From Pyronema omphalodes (taxonomy: Eukaryota > Ascomycota > Pezizomycetes > Pezizales > Pyronemataceae), in NCBI GenBank assembly GCA_024516155.1, contig JAJJXM010000020.1:620001-684000 (forward strand): DNA of 64,000 nt, in the 5' to 3' direction. The notes beneath the pieces are model-generated. The model was not told where the DNA came from, searched no databases, and saw nothing but the letters and a program-made list of their open reading frames with translations. The position numbers and the translations under genes were made by a program. Within the stretch, counting starts at the first letter, position 1. The number at the start of each line of letters is the position of its first letter. Below, one piece after another: positions 25,384 to 36,735 of this stretch.

Positions 25384-26557
25384 CAAAGAAGAAAATGGAA
25401 TTTGTTTGTGTGTTGCATGGGTCTTTATTTAGATTCTATATACATCAATTGGGATTAGATATGATGTAAATATAGATGGTGTAGGTATAGATGGTGCACG
25501 GCATCAAAAAAGGGAGTTTTGAGTCGGTTATGTATATTACTCTGGAATCTGTATACCACTCGGAAGCTATGATCGTAGTGCGGGATTCATGTTTTGGTAA
25601 AACATCAATTCGTGATTCCTTTGTGGTAAAACCAAGTATGATGTAGCATGTATCATGCATCATGTATCAAGGAATAAAATTTCTTTTTGCTGGGTTGAAT
25701 GGAAATATGACTGCGGTATGGAATATGGAATAATGGAACTTTGAGTAACAGTAATAATTTAGACCGCAGGGAGTTACTATTAGCGGAATAGCGTTCATGA
25801 GGTATCACTAACAGTATTGAGGGTGGTATAAAGAAAGGAGTCAAAGATGGAGATGAATTTCTTGTGACGGTTCACCGGCGGATTCGGCTTGTTGTTGCTA
25901 TATAGGTAATTGGAATTATGTTTCGAGGTTGACTGGGAAGATACTATGGGATTACGGTTGGTCTTTGTGAGTTAGGTTTTTTGGTGTCCGGAATTTCGGG
26001 TTTTTTTGTTATAGGTATGTTTTCATGTATTTGTTATGGTTATATTTAATCGAAGATCAAAAAATCTAAAGTGACATGATGAGAGTTGATTGTAATCTAG
26101 TTTTGGGACATTTTCCAGAAGATAATCCATCATTACCAACCACATATAGCCGCCGTCGGCTAATTCTGGTCATCTGTCCATCAGCAAGTTCCTAGTCAGC
26201 CTTAAAATGGAGTAACTTAGTAAACGTAAGTCCAACTGTTTTTCATTCCTGTGATAATATGCACCTTTGGCTTTTTTTAATCAGATTTAAGTCTATCAGA
26301 AGCCTCTCGGCATAGTCTGTGATGTAGCTGCCAGCCTGCCACCTGGTGAATGAAATAACTTTCTTGCATCCGGGAATCCTATCTGTAAAACATATACTTT
26401 TCTCCTTCTGGTATCTGCTGCAAAAGATATGGCGAAAACACCCATGGCTATATGTTGTAACTACTGAGCTCGCCCTTCTTGGTGTCAAGGGTGTAGATGC
26501 CCATTCTTGGTAAAGTGACTATACTATCAACAGACCTTCCAGTCGTATAACACACTA

Positions 26558-26575
26558 CCCCCCCCCCCCCCCCCC
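26558..26575. repeat. poly-C tract
   Basis: A run of about 18 consecutive C, followed by a CA- and C-rich pyrimidine stretch. Confidence 0.9.
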
Positions 26576-27339
26576 ACACCCTCCTTCCTCCACCCCCACA
26601 GTGCCTCGCATCTCAAGCAGTCACTCGCGCCAAGCCTTTGCCAATGTAAGGCCATTGTCCGTATCAGAGTACGCCGCTCCGTCTAGACATACCATTGTAG
26701 ACATGTTCTTTTGTACCAAATATTTATATTTCCCCTTCCAAAAGAACAGCTGGACTTGAGACAAGCAAGCGTATGTAAAATTCTCAGAAAATTCAGGCAA
26801 TCCATGTACAACCAATTTCTTATTTTACATACAAAAAAAAACGTTGGGGTCGGTGTTGCTCTCCATTATATGTCGCTATAGAGTGGATTTTTATGTAAGC
26901 GTGACCCATGTGAGGGTTTTCTGTAAGTCAATTTGGCGTCGAGTAATAGCAAGATTTGGACTTATTACCATGCCAAGCCAATACCATATTCCGGTCTTGG
27001 CACCAGAGGGCTACTCCGACGAATTCCCAATCATAATTTCAATTTTTTTCCAAGCTCCCTTTTTTATTTTCAAATACATTAATGACATCCAGTTATTTCT
27101 ATTTATAATTTCGTTCAATTGCACGATCGTTAGTGGTGCGGCTCTTAGATCAAGATCAAGAGCCGCCTAACTACAACGTCTCTAGCTGCAGAGATAAACG
27201 ACGTCACACACTGCCTTGCCAGCAAACTTTAAAACTCGAGTGTCTTCCATCATCGCCACCTCCAACAGCGCTCAACTTTCGCTAACCGACCGATACACTA
27301 CAGCGCATAGTTCTCGAAACTTGCAACAAAAATATAATC

Positions 27340-28313
27340 ATGTCTCTCTTGACACGCGCCTCCGACAACATTCCCACAAAACTCAAGCCTGTACTTGCAG
27401 TTTTCCTCAACCTTGGACTCTCGACACTCCTGGGCTACCTCGCCGCGCCATGGATTGCGTCGGACCTCGCAGCCATTGACCGGCCTATGAAGGAATTCTC
27501 TGACTATTCATCTCTTATTGCATGGCGTATTGTTGAAGTTCTAGGATACTGGATTGGAGGCTGGGATGGTAACACACGACACCATAGCGCGAATGTTATT
27601 GGTAAAACATACTGACAATCATAACAGCGACTCAGGCTGCTTCTCTCAGTGCTCTTTCTCTCGCACCCGGTCTTCACTACTTCCACACCTACCACCCATC
27701 TCATGCCCCTCTTCTACCTACCCTCGCTACCTCTACCGCTATCGATATTCTCTCCGTCTACCTCCCCATGCGCTTCCTTCGTCCCCGCGCCAACAAACGC
27801 GACTCTACTCCTGATGGAACTCACATGATGACCGCACTTCTCACCAGCGTCATGTACCAGCTTCTCCTGCAGGTAGCAACCAAGAAGTTCCTTACCTCCT
27901 GGTTACTAGAGAACGGCTGGATTTTGGAGAGTGTCGCAAGCGTACACACCGTTGACGAGGGATTGATGTTAACCCGTGCCATTATGATGTTACCAATTGG
28001 CTGGGCAGCCACCGAAGTTATTTTCAGTCCCGAGACCGAAAAGACCAAGGTTAAGAAGGAAGATATTGAGGAGGATTTTACCGGATTTCTTGGTGCAATC
28101 TTCAAGCTTTGGATGACTAAGCTTAGCCCAAGAACTAGAAAGGTTGTCAAGCGTACTCTTTTGGTCGCTGCTTACCAGGCTGCTGGTGCTTCTGCTGGTG
28201 TGGCGGGAACTGTTAAGGGTGGTAACCTCTTGGGTGCTACTGGTTTGAGCGGGGTTTGGGCAGCTTCGACCATTGTCGTTGGTGCGGTGTTGGGTTGGGT
28301 TGGAAGGGCTTAA
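27340..28313 (+). CDS. Unrecognised multipass membrane protein
   Basis: Two exons, 27340-27568 and 27628-28313, encode about 304 aa. The junction (GGCTGGGATG, intron GTAACA...CAG, 59 nt) restores GGWDATQAASLSALSLAPGL. Several hydrophobic stretches are visible: near residues 17-40 (VLAVFLNLGLSTLLGYLAAP), around 80-95, around 145-165, around 200-215 (IMMLPIGWAATEVIF) and a Gly/Ala-rich C-terminal helix (AASTIVVGAVLGWVG). A charged loop (SPETEKTKVKKEDIEEDF) separates the last ones. Codon use and the clean intron argue for a real gene. I do not recognise the family and assign no function. Confidence 0.8.
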
Positions 28314-28426
28314 GTTGGTAAAAATGAAAATTAAAATCAGAGAGCCTAGGAAAACATGGCCAGGTTTGATAGAACGAAGATGATCTAGTTAAAAGCAAAG
28401 CAAAAAAAAAAAAAAAAAAGAATCAT

Positions 28427-28463
28427 ACGAAGTCCACGAAGTACGAAGTACGAAGTCCACGAA
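28427..28463. repeat. Short interrupted (ACGAAGT) array
   Basis: Four ACGAAGT heptamers, interrupted by CC after the first and the fourth. A fifth, partial unit follows. Confidence 0.75.
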
Positions 28464-28942
28464 AAGGTTAGGGGGAGTCACTCAGGAGGGTGGGGGGCGG
28501 GGGGTGGGCGGGCGGTTGGATGGGGGGACGAAGGGACGAAGGGATTTCACCAAGCCGGCGTACCGTATGTGTATGGATACTTTATTTGCTACTCGTTTCA
28601 TTTATTCATTTATTCATATATTTTTATCTTTATCTTTATTTTCATATCCCGACGTCACTATTCCCAATGCAATGAAATTATCATCCAATTTACAACACCT
28701 ATCCGCCGCTTCCTCAAGCGATCCAAAGCCCATAGGAGCTACTTTAAAGAAAAATTGTATTAGGTTGGGTTGGGTTGGCTTAGGAGGAAAGTAACCGTAC
28801 AGAAAGCCATGTTGCTAAACCACAAACCACAAACCAATCCAACCAACTACGTATAACCATATCAATCGATAACAGTAACAAAGCGTACGTAGCTCGCACC
28901 CAAATCCCCATCCAAATCTCCCCACAAGTTCCCCATAAGTTC

Positions 28943-29045
28943 CAAGTCCCTGCATACAAATCACAGACCCATCCCCATCCCCAGATCCTTACAAGTCCCT
29001 GCATACAAATCACAGACCCATCCCCATCCTCAGATCCTTACAAGT
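28943..29045. repeat. 49-bp tandem duplication
   Basis: Two adjacent 49-bp copies beginning CAAGTCCCTGCATACAAATC, at 28943 and 28992, differ at a single position in the part I compared (CCCCAG versus CCTCAG). A third copy starts (CAAGT) and breaks off. Confidence 0.9.
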
Positions 29046-29591
29046 ATCCACCCCAAATCACATCACTGATCACTCAGGAGTACGGGTCGAATATATTGAT
29101 AATTAATCACCATAAGGATTTCATCCGTCTGTACATATGTATTACAACAACGTCCCCCCCCCCCCTCCCCCCGCTAAATTCCATAGTCCATATTTCGTAT
29201 CTGTATCTGTATCTGCATCAGCATCAGATCTGTAATTTAGTGAGAAAACCGACACCTTGTTGGGTAGTATGGTTATGATGTATGATGTATCTATCAAGGT
29301 ACCTACCAGCTACGTACCAGCTAACTATCAGCAGCAGCAGCAGCAGCTACCGTTATATAGATGTGTGCTTGGGGTATATAAAGCCCGTATTTTGTCTTTT
29401 TCAATAAACCGTCGCAGTCTTTCGGTTCTTACTTTTGGTTCTCAATTTAGGTTCATCTGGGACTGATTGGTTTAAGGTTGGTTATTTTGGTTCAAGAATT
29501 GACGAATAAATAAAGATAAATAGATACAGGATATTCCAAAGCTTAAAGTAAACGCCGATAAGGTATCACTTCCCATACCTTCCATACACCG

Positions 29592-29596
29592 CCCCC

Positions 29597-29627
<31 letters not shown>

Positions 29628-29631
29628 ACAC
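29592..29631. repeat. poly-C tract joined to (CA)n
   Basis: About 22 C followed directly by about nine CA dinucleotides. It lies 40-80 bp beyond the stop codon of the leftward dehydrogenase gene, so it may be transcribed in that gene's 3' UTR as poly-G/TG. Confidence 0.9.
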
Positions 29632-29672
29632 ATACCCCCCAATACACCTCCTTCATCATCTTCTCACGCTCT

Positions 29673-30859
29673 TTACTTAGAACCCTTATAAGCACCAGTC
29701 TTAAAGACCACCTTCTGCACCTTCATCTCATCAAACAACTTATACATCTCGACAGCATTTTCCAGCGGTTCGACAACATTCGTCATAAACTTCAACTTAT
29801 CCTGATTCTTCGCAAGAACCGGAAGCGCCTCATCAAACATAGCTCTAACAGGACATCTTCCAAACTGGATCTTAACATTTTTACCATAAGCCTCATTTCC
29901 GGTGATAGGAATTTCAGCATTATGTACACCGACAGAAGAAATCATACCAAACGGTCTAACGATTTCAAACGCGGTTCTCAAAGCGGGGGATAATCCGACG
30001 ACCTCCATAACTACATCCGCACCTCTATTTTCCGTAGCCTCAAGAATAGCAGCTTTAACAGCTTCCACTCCACCCTCGCCAGCAAAGTTCAACGGCACCA
30101 CAATATCCCCGAGTTCCGCGGCCTGCTGGAGACGACTTGCAACACTGTCGATGGCGAAGAGTTTCTTGGGTTTGTATTCCAAGGCGGCAACGATGGCGCA
30201 GAGGCCTACTGGTCCGCAACCGATTACGACGGCCACGCTGGAGGAATGCTTAGAAGCTGGAAGAGAGGCGAAGGCGTTTTTTGCTGCGAAGAATCCCGTG
30301 GGGAAGATATCGGCCATGAGGATTACGTTTTCGGGCTCGATGGTGGAGGGGACGGAGAAGAGGGTTCCGTCGGCGAGAGGAACACGAACGTATTCGGCTT
30401 GTCCACCGTCGAGAAGGGGACAGCCGAAGAGCTTGACTTGTGCGCAGCGGGAACTGAGTTGGTTGGTACAGTAGAAGCATTCTCCGCTATTTCTGTCAGC
30501 TATCATCCATCGTCATCATCCACCATCCCTCTATCCCTCCATCCCCCAGCACCCCGCACCCCGCCCATAGACAAAACTCACCAGCTAGTAGTAAAAGGAC
30601 TAACAACAGTATCCCCCTTCTTAAAGTTCCTAACCTGATCCCCCACCTCAACCACAGTTCCAGTGAATTCATGTCCCATGATAAAACCAGTCGCAGACTT
30701 CTGGTGGCCCCGGAATACGTGTAATTCACTACCGCATAGCGCAGTAAGCGTGACTTGGAGAATTGCATCCGTGGGCTCGAGGATCTTTGGGATTGGTCGG
30801 TCTTGGATGGAGACGGATTTAATGCCGTCGAAGACTACGGCTTTCATTGTGGTGGCCAT
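29673..30859 (-). CDS. Zinc-dependent medium-chain alcohol dehydrogenase
   Basis: NAD(P)-dependent MDR-superfamily oxidoreductase with a GroES-like N-terminal domain and a Rossmann fold. Two exons, 30859-30582 and 30486-29673, give about 363 aa. Catalytic-zinc residues are visible in TALCGSELH and GHEFTGTVVEVGD. The structural-zinc loop SCGECFYCTNQLSSRC is complete only after splicing. Several AG sites lie close together at the acceptor, and only AAATAG|CGG keeps the frame open and restores this loop. The nucleotide fold shows VAVVIGCGPVGLCAIVAALE followed by FAIDSV. Substrate cannot be read from the sequence. The start MATTMKAVVFDG fits the family. The 95-nt intron is G-rich with GGATGG/GATGAT runs. 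Confidence 0.9.
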
Positions 30860-31424
30860 CGTGGTGGGTGGTGGGGTGGTGGTGATGGTGGGCGGGGTGG
30901 TAACTGAGTAACTGAGTGAGTGAGTTATCCGGCGCAAGCGGGGTGGGTAAGCGGGTGGGCGGGAAGTGATTACAACAACGGCGATAGCGATAGAAGATGA
31001 TAAACGAGGGGTTGAAGGGGGGATATAAACCCCACCAACCCACCATCCCAGCCCACCAGCGTCATCACCATCCCCCACATCCCCCACATGTACAGTACAC
31101 TGTATGTACAGGCATGGTAGTATAGTAGCTACTAATCACCATACCATAGCACCATACTAGCTGGCTGCTGACTACCTGGCTAAACACTAAATACTACTAA
31201 ATCACTAAATCACTAAACAGAGTTTCCTGGGTTTTTCGGATGTGGCTTGGGATTTGGCTGGGGTTAGCTGGGATTAGCTGGGGTTGCGATGGGAATATCG
31301 GCTATGGATGGATAGGCTGGATGGGCTGGCTGGCTGGCTGGATAGGCTGTGAGTGCGGGGTGATGTGTATGGTGTATCGGATGTCGTACATACATATGTT
31401 GACAGATATCCGGAGTCTGGAGCT

Positions 31425-31521
31425 TGGAGGTGTTTGGATAGGGAGGTGTTTAGGGAGGTGGGTATTTGGAGAGGGAGGTGTTTGGAGAGGGAGGTGTTTG
31501 CGGAGGTATTTGGGGAGGTGT
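31425..31521. repeat. G-rich GGAGGTGTTTGG repeat
   Basis: Five or six imperfect copies of a 16-18 bp unit built on GGAGAGGGAGGTGTTTG. One strand is almost free of C. Confidence 0.8.
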
Positions 31522-31557
31522 GTTCATATGTTTCCTGTATGTTTTATAGCATCAGGC

Positions 31558-31657
31558 AGCTTCTTGCTTCTTGCTCTTGCTTCTTGCTTCTTGCTTCTTG
31601 CTTCTTGCTTCTTGCTTCTTGCTTCTTGCTTCTTGCTTCTTGCTTCTTGCTTCTTGC
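31558..31657. repeat. (TTGCTTC)n minisatellite, about 14 copies
   Basis: Near-perfect tandem heptamers. One interruption (TTGCTCTTGC) lies near the left end, and another ends the array on the right. Every reading frame is open across it. Confidence 0.95.
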
Positions 31658-32042
31658 TCTTTGTCTATGTATTTCTGCTTTTGCTGGAGTCTCTTCCTTC
31701 CCTCCTTCCCTCTCTTCCCACTCCCTTTTCGCTACAGCCTCCTTCTCTTCCCTCTTTCCCTCTTCCCCTTCCCTCCCTATTTCTCTCTTCCCCAGGAGTC
31801 TGGAAACAACCGCGGGGTAACCCTACCCCAATACCCCAATACCCCATAACCCCAATACACCACAACTCCCAACCCCGCGCCGCCAACCCCGCGCCGCCAA
31901 TTAAACCGATAATCCATAATCCGGCTACATACAACCCGATACCGATACCGATACCGATAGCTCCGACGATACGTCCGGAGCTATGTAGCTAGGATTATCA
32001 TTAGTGCCAGTATTGGATGGAAGCTAGTTGTTGGTAGTTAGT

Positions 32043-32110
32043 GTTAGACTGATGGGAGTTAGACTGATGGAAGTTAGACTGATGGGAGTTAGTGGTTAGA
32101 CTGATGGAAG
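32043..32110. repeat. 16-bp tandem repeat (TTAGACTGATGGRAG)
   Basis: Four copies with period 16, alternating GGGAG and GGAAG endings. The last is spaced by an extra TGG. Confidence 0.85.
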
Positions 32111-32148
32111 GGATGATGTAATTACAACTTATGCCAAATACCCAAGCA

Positions 32149-32163
32149 GGGGGGGGGGGGGGG
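32149..32163. repeat. poly-G tract
   Basis: About 15 consecutive G. Confidence 0.9.
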
Positions 32164-32367
32164 ATGAGAATAATCAAATAAAAAAAAATATATCTTCACC
32201 TCACCCGAAATCGTCATTAACATATCTTGAACTATAATATAAATATTCTAATTCCAATTCTAATTCTAATTTCATTAATTACCGAATCATCAATCACCAA
32301 TCCACATAAAACAAAAGAAAAGAAAATAAAATAAAAGCATACCATGCATAACTGTAATCCACCTAAA

Positions 32368-32485
32368 AAATGTATTCAATGTATTCAAGGTATTCAAGGT
32401 ATTCAATGTATTCAAGGTATTCAAACATCCAAAGTATTCAAGGTATTCAAACATCCAAGGTATTCAAGGTATTCAAGGTATTTCA
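32368..32485. repeat. Nonamer array (ATTCAAGGT)n
   Basis: About twelve 9-bp units, ATTCAAGGT or ATTCAATGT, interrupted by CAAACATCCAAAG/GGT inserts. Period 9 gives a repeated S-R-Y-type tripeptide frame on the plus strand that is not a gene. Confidence 0.85.
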
Positions 32486-33032
32486 AGCATCAAAGAAAAA
32501 AAAAATCAAATATCCATTGACTATCAGGGTATCTCAGTATCACAGTATCAACAGTTACAATAGTTACAACAGAGCAATAACCACCTCTGCACCTTGCGAA
32601 CATCACTCAGTAAAAACAAGCACAGGCAACTGCAACCGCAACTGCAAAAACTGCAAAAACAACTGCAAAAACTTCAGATATATCCAATCCAATCCAATTC
32701 AATCCAATCCAATCGAAACAAAAAACAATCAAGCAAGCAATCAATCAATCAAGCAAGCAAAAAAAAAAAAAACTCCGCTAAGAATATACACTACTACGAC
32801 ACACTGTCAAAAAGAGTGGATATCAAATGCACCTAACAAAAAACACGGTAAAAAAAAACCAATCAAAACCAAGCAAAACAAAGAAACAAAAACGCACCAA
32901 ACACCGGAAGAGAAAGATGAAAAAAAAAAAAGATGAAAGGGACTATGGTAATGAAAGTGAAAGGATCACGAGTTTAGGCCCAGAAAGTATTATACCATCC
33001 TTTGAGCTTCGCTTGGAAGAATAAGAATACTA

Positions 33033-33047
33033 CCCCCCCCCCCCCCC
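33033..33047. repeat. poly-C tract
   Basis: A run of about 15 C. Confidence 0.9.
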
Positions 33048-33454
33048 AGTCGTTGTGGCTTTACTGGGTTATGATAGAGTTGCCTTGCGACTTGACGACT
33101 ACATATGCGGCTTGTGAGATTTGGGGCTTTGGGGATTTGTAAACTCGGTGTTTCTTAGAAGACGCGAGGGCGGAAGGATGGGAGGCCGTAGGGAAGCAAC
33201 AAGTTACTCCTTCTTAATCTACGCGATATCGTTAGCCATTATTCCGTTCCATTCTTTTGGCCTGATTGGGTCCGATGGTGTAGTGGGGCTGGATAATTAT
33301 CGTGGAATGTGGGGTAGCTCTAAGTATGACCCAGGCAGGAGGAGTATCTTTCCTTGTCCTTGCAACGCGAAGCAACATCCTTCCAACAGCCCAGCAACAG
33401 TCCAGAAACACCCAGCAGCACCAAGCTCCCTCCCGCAGCCGGGTCCAAAACTTC

Positions 33455-34430
33455 CTAAAGAACTAAACAACGTACCTGCGACAATAGCTCCGCCTCGAGA
33501 ATAAACTTATTCTCCTTATATTGCTCCTGGACTTCATATGCTTTATCATATTTCCATCCAACAATAATTTCGCATTGTCGACATTTAATATCCCGGACAA
33601 TGTGTCTTCCGGTGGTCATGTTGCGTTCTACGGGTTGCGTTTCGTTCACGTTTACCACCATGCTGAAGAGGAAGGCTTTGCCGTGTTGACCGCGGAAATT
33701 CTGGCGTGTGTTAGTAAAGTGACATCTCAGTAGTACGGGAGCTGGGGAGCCAAGATGAGGAAGCTTGAGCTAGGTTGGGGAGTAAACACTAGGACACTAA
33801 GGATGAAGGAAATCCGAGACGGGGGAGGAGAGATTGGGGGGTGGGGGGTCGGTGGTGGGCGGAATCCACAAATCTGTAAATATCCGCAAAGCTGCGAAAA
33901 CACCGAAGCTTTCGCAACATCATGCCCGTGACTCAACAAGCACATGTCCCGATCCGAGCAGTCCCGGAGAAGCTCCATTCAGGTATCTCGGCCGAGGGAA
34001 GCCCGACATCGGGTTATTCGTGGTAGAACAGCTCGCGAATTTGCAACGGAAGTCTCGCGCCGTAAGCTCTTGAGCTTGCCAGCTCCAAGCTCGCCATTTG
34101 ACGCCTGAGGAATGCCACCTCCCCCGACGCTTCCCCACCCCCCCTCCACGCTTCCCGCCATCTGGATTTCTGTCGCGCCGCTTGCCGCTGCTACCCCGTA
34201 ACCCCGCAAAACAGGAAAACAAGAATAAATGAAATAGGGCATGAAGGAAAGAAAGAAAGAAAGCAGAATATCAGAGAGCATTATGCAGGAGTAATGCGGT
34301 TAGAAAAGAAGCGAAGAGAACAGCAACATACTCGGCTAATAATATCCTCATGATTAGAAAGATGGGTCTTGCATTTTTTACAAGTGTAGATACGATTTGA
34401 ATCGAGGTATACGTTGTAGCGAAGACCCAT
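33455..34430 (-). CDS. Yippee-family zinc-binding protein
   Basis: Yippee/YPEL proteins are small, highly conserved zinc proteins; nuclear and cytoskeletal roles are reported, and the fungal role is poorly known. Exon 1 (34430-34332, 33 codons) encodes MGLRYNVYLDSNRIYTCKKC and THLSNHEDIISR. Exon 2 (33700-33455) resumes at NFRGQHGKAFLFSMVVNVNE, then TGRHIVRDIKCRQC and GWKYDKAYEVQEQYKENKFI. The two CxxC pairs (CKKC, CRQC) form the single zinc site. The product is about 114 aa, near the family's usual 110-120. The end is slightly uncertain: the last coding stretch contains GTACGT, a possible donor, but no downstream exon is evident. The intron is 631 nt, far longer than others here. Confidence 0.85.
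33701..34331 (-). other. Unusually long intron of the Yippee gene
   Basis: Donor GTATGT directly follows the ISR codons, and the acceptor ACACGCCAG, with a TTTACTAACAC branch site just upstream, directly precedes AATTTCCGC. Typical introns in this window are 49-113 nt. The intron carries G/C-rich sequence (33.9-34.2 kb) and purine-rich GAAAGAAAGAAAG. No extra exon is needed to complete the protein. Confidence 0.75.
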
Positions 34431-35502
34431 AGTTGAATTCCTTGGTGGAGGAGCTGGTTTGGTGGCGAGGTTTATGTGGTTAGGTTAAAAAGAGGGGATG
34501 TTGCTTAAGCCGAAAAGCAGAGCTTCAAACGGGTAGGAGCGGGTGCTGGAGAGCGCTCCTCGTTCGTATTTCGGACCGGACTTGGGGGCTTTTCGTTGCG
34601 CGGCTCTGGCGGAGGCTGGATCCAGTTGACGGAGATTGGGAGTTTATCGGGCTGTTTTTTTTTTTCAGTCTCCGTGGAGGTTATTGTTTCGATCGGGCGG
34701 GAGCTGTCAAAGTGAGAGATCGATGAGGATCAAAGAACGAATTTTGTAGGACGATCTCGACGTGGAATCAGAGAACGAGGGAAAAATATAAAGAAAGTGA
34801 AAGACTCGCGGGGTGAATGAAGAACGCCTTCGAGTTTCAGTTGTCAGTTGTCGGTGTTCAGACTGTCGCACAGTTGCCGATCACGATAAGGTAGGTAGAT
34901 CCGCCTAGCTAGGTCTGCGGTATTCTAGGTCTGCTAGGTCTGCTAGCTCTCTGCTGTGTGCTGGTATGTAGCTGTTGTAGAGTAGCTAGCTTACTGGCGG
35001 GGTTCAGCAGCCAGCTCGGATAGAAGGAATGAACGAAGGGGACGGTACAGTACAGCAGCTGAAGCGAACAGCGACTGGTCTGATAACGATTTATATTGAT
35101 TTGTCTGTATTGTGGAGCTTGTGATTACTGTTGTCGTGATGAAGTTGTGTATGCTGTGGAGCTCCTGGTTATCGTGATTGCGATAGAGCTGTCTGTACTG
35201 TGGAACTGGTGATTATCGTGATCGGGATAGAACCGTCTGTGGTGGAAGAGAAAAGTTCAAATGTTTGGATCAAGTTCCTGTCACTGTGCGGGTGTATGAA
35301 TTGCAGAATGCAGCGGGCCTTGTCACAGGCACAGGCACGAACTGAGATTATATAACAACACATACCCCCGCACAGTAAGCCACTCGGAGGAAACTGAAAT
35401 GCAATGTAACATAATCTAACTATGTATAAAGTTCGTCACAAGATCACAGACACCTTGCTGGCTGCTGCTGATAGCTTCGTGGGCTGGGGGCGGGTAGTAG
35501 TC

Positions 35503-35545
35503 GGGGGGGGGGGGGGGGTAGTAGTCGGAGGGGGGGGGGGGGGGG
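35503..35545. repeat. Twin poly-G tracts
   Basis: Two runs of about 16 G each, separated by TAGTAGTCGGA, inside repeats of GTAGTAGTCGG. They look like a local duplication of a G-run with its flank. Confidence 0.9.
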
Positions 35546-35776
35546 TAGCTCTGTAGCCTAGAACACCTCAAGAAATCTCAAGCTCCACCAAACACTCTCA
35601 AAACCACCATTAACAGCAAAACCTTCCGGAAGCCATATCGGAGTTTCAAACCTCTGCATTCGCTCGGGAATCGAAATCGGGGATCAGCGAGCCGCAGTTA
35701 TAAACGGGTGCATAGTTACACAAAACCCAGCTGATTTAAAAGCTGTGAAACCCGGGTATCAGCGGTTCTCTGACGC

Positions 35777-35826
35777 ATCTAGAGTATCTGATGTATCTAG
35801 AGTATCTAGAGTATCTAGAGTATCTC
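35777..35826. repeat. Nonamer array (TATCTAGAG)n
   Basis: About five tandem 9-bp units inside copy A of the dispersed repeat. Copy B has only isolated remnants (ACTCTAGATATTC) at the matching place, so the array expanded after the copies split, or was lost in copy B. Confidence 0.8.
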
Positions 35827-36067
35827 ATAGCATCATATCTGACACCATATGGGACAACCAAGCTCCTGACAATCCACCCTGCTGGTATATTTATATATTC
35901 CAGAAGCTTTTTCGGATACAGCTGTCCTGTCACAACAAATAATATGATGGCATTCAGGTAAGCGAAATTCTGACACCCGATAAAAAAAACTTAAAACGTA
36001 GCGGTCAGCCAGCCCAACAGTGCATTTATGCGTTTGTCTGCAGTTATGAAGTTGATACATAGGGTCA

Positions 36068-36099
36068 AGGGTCTGGGGTCTGGGGTCTGGGGCCTGGGG
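36068..36099. repeat. (TCTGGGG) heptamer array
   Basis: Four tandem heptamers (TCTGGGG, the last CCTGGGG) inside copy A of the dispersed repeat. Copy B has unrelated CCAGGGCCATAGGCC-like sequence at that point. Confidence 0.8.
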
Positions 36100-36560
36100 C
36101 TTAACAGTATGTGCCGATGTGCGCCTGCGCGTGGCACAGTGAGAACGTGTGAATGGAGGATGGAGGATGGAAACCCTATCTCCACCTTGTTTAAAGATTA
36201 ACTGGTATGAACGTTTGTATACATATTACATCTCCTGCAACTTATGTCTTTTATCTCCTACGTCCAACTTATATCCTCTTCGCATTATATCTCCTGCAAC
36301 TTATATCCCCTTCGCATTATATCTCCTGTATCCCATCCCCTACACCTTCTACCTCCGACACCTGATATCACCCAGCCAAAAATCCCACCAAATAACAGCT
36401 TATAAGCTTATAGGCTTATGAACTTGAATCTTAGGCTTACGTTACTCTCACGACCGACAAAAAAGTAAGACGAATGAATATCTGGTGCCTTAATAAGACT
36501 CAAAGACTCAAAGTCAATAACGACGGCGCCTGACACATCCAGAACACGACTCCTCATTCA

Positions 36561-36561
<1 letters not shown>

Positions 36562-36594
<33 letters not shown>

Positions 36595-36735
36595 AGCCTC
36601 AACTAAATATAAGACGGAGGAAATTGGAATGGAATCACATTCAAGCTATCTACTGCTACTTCTACTACTACTACTGCTACTGCTACTGCTACTGCTACTG
36701 CTACTGCTACTGATGATGATGATGACGATGACGAT
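36562..36735. repeat. Trinucleotide runs (CAT)n and (CTACTG)n/(GAT)n
   Basis: About ten CAT units (36562-36593), then, after 60 bp, ACT/GCT units and GATGATGATGAC units up to about 36737. Confidence 0.85.

Larger units (their letters stand above)
23701..27339. other. 3.6-kb AT-rich intergenic region, low complexity
   Basis: AT-rich sequence with GATA-like tetranucleotide stretches near 23.76 kb, GGAATAG-type stretches near 24.43 kb, TAA/CAA-rich runs near 24.9 and 25.25 kb, a heptamer array at 25.3 kb and a poly-C run at 26.56 kb. Two short minus-strand frames (26243-26488 and 26621-26815) have plausible composition but no recognisable domain and no clear splice partner, so no gene is called. 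Confidence 0.6.
28314..29672. other. Intergenic region with tandem repeats
   Basis: Contains an A-run (about 28402-28419), a short ACGAAGT heptamer array, a G-rich stretch, a 49-bp tandem duplication, a C-run near 29154, a CAG-type run near 29330, and a long C-run joined to a CA repeat just downstream of the dehydrogenase gene. No supportable gene. Confidence 0.6.
30860..33454. other. 2.6-kb intergenic region packed with simple repeats
   Basis: After the dehydrogenase start comes a GGTGG/GTGGTGATGG-rich promoter side (30860-31090), then GGCTGG repeats (31320-31350), an 18-bp G-rich repeat, a TTGCTTC array, C/T-rich sequence, short CCGATA copies, a 16-bp repeat, a G-run, a nonamer array, A-rich sequence with Q/N/K-coding chance frames (32.5-32.9 kb) and a C-run. 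The long plus-strand frames here (such as 31240-31992) are produced by the repeats and are not called. Confidence 0.6.
35720..36135 (+). repeat. Dispersed repeat, copy A
   Basis: Shares ordered, diverged blocks in the same orientation with 46568-46872: CCAGCTGA; TATCAGC(G/C)GTT(C/G)TCTGACG; AATAATATGAT; GACA(C/T)CCG...AAACTTAAA; GCGGTCAGC/GCGATCAGC; GTGCATTTATGC; and TGCGCCTGCGCGTGGCA near the right end. Copy A also holds a TATCTAGAG nonamer array (35777-35826) and a TCTGGGG heptamer array. I see no coding capacity. It is probably a non-autonomous or decayed mobile element, but no clear terminal repeats or target duplication were found. Confidence 0.65.

Noticed and set aside
26243..26815. 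Two short minus-strand frames that might form a small secreted protein
   Set aside because: No signal peptide is evident, and the poly-C run between them makes a shared transcript unlikely.
31240..31992. 250-codon frame with Trp/Gly-rich start and Leu/Ala/Ser-rich middle
   Set aside because: It is made by GGCTGG, GGAGGTGTTTGG and TTGCTTC repeats and has no domain.
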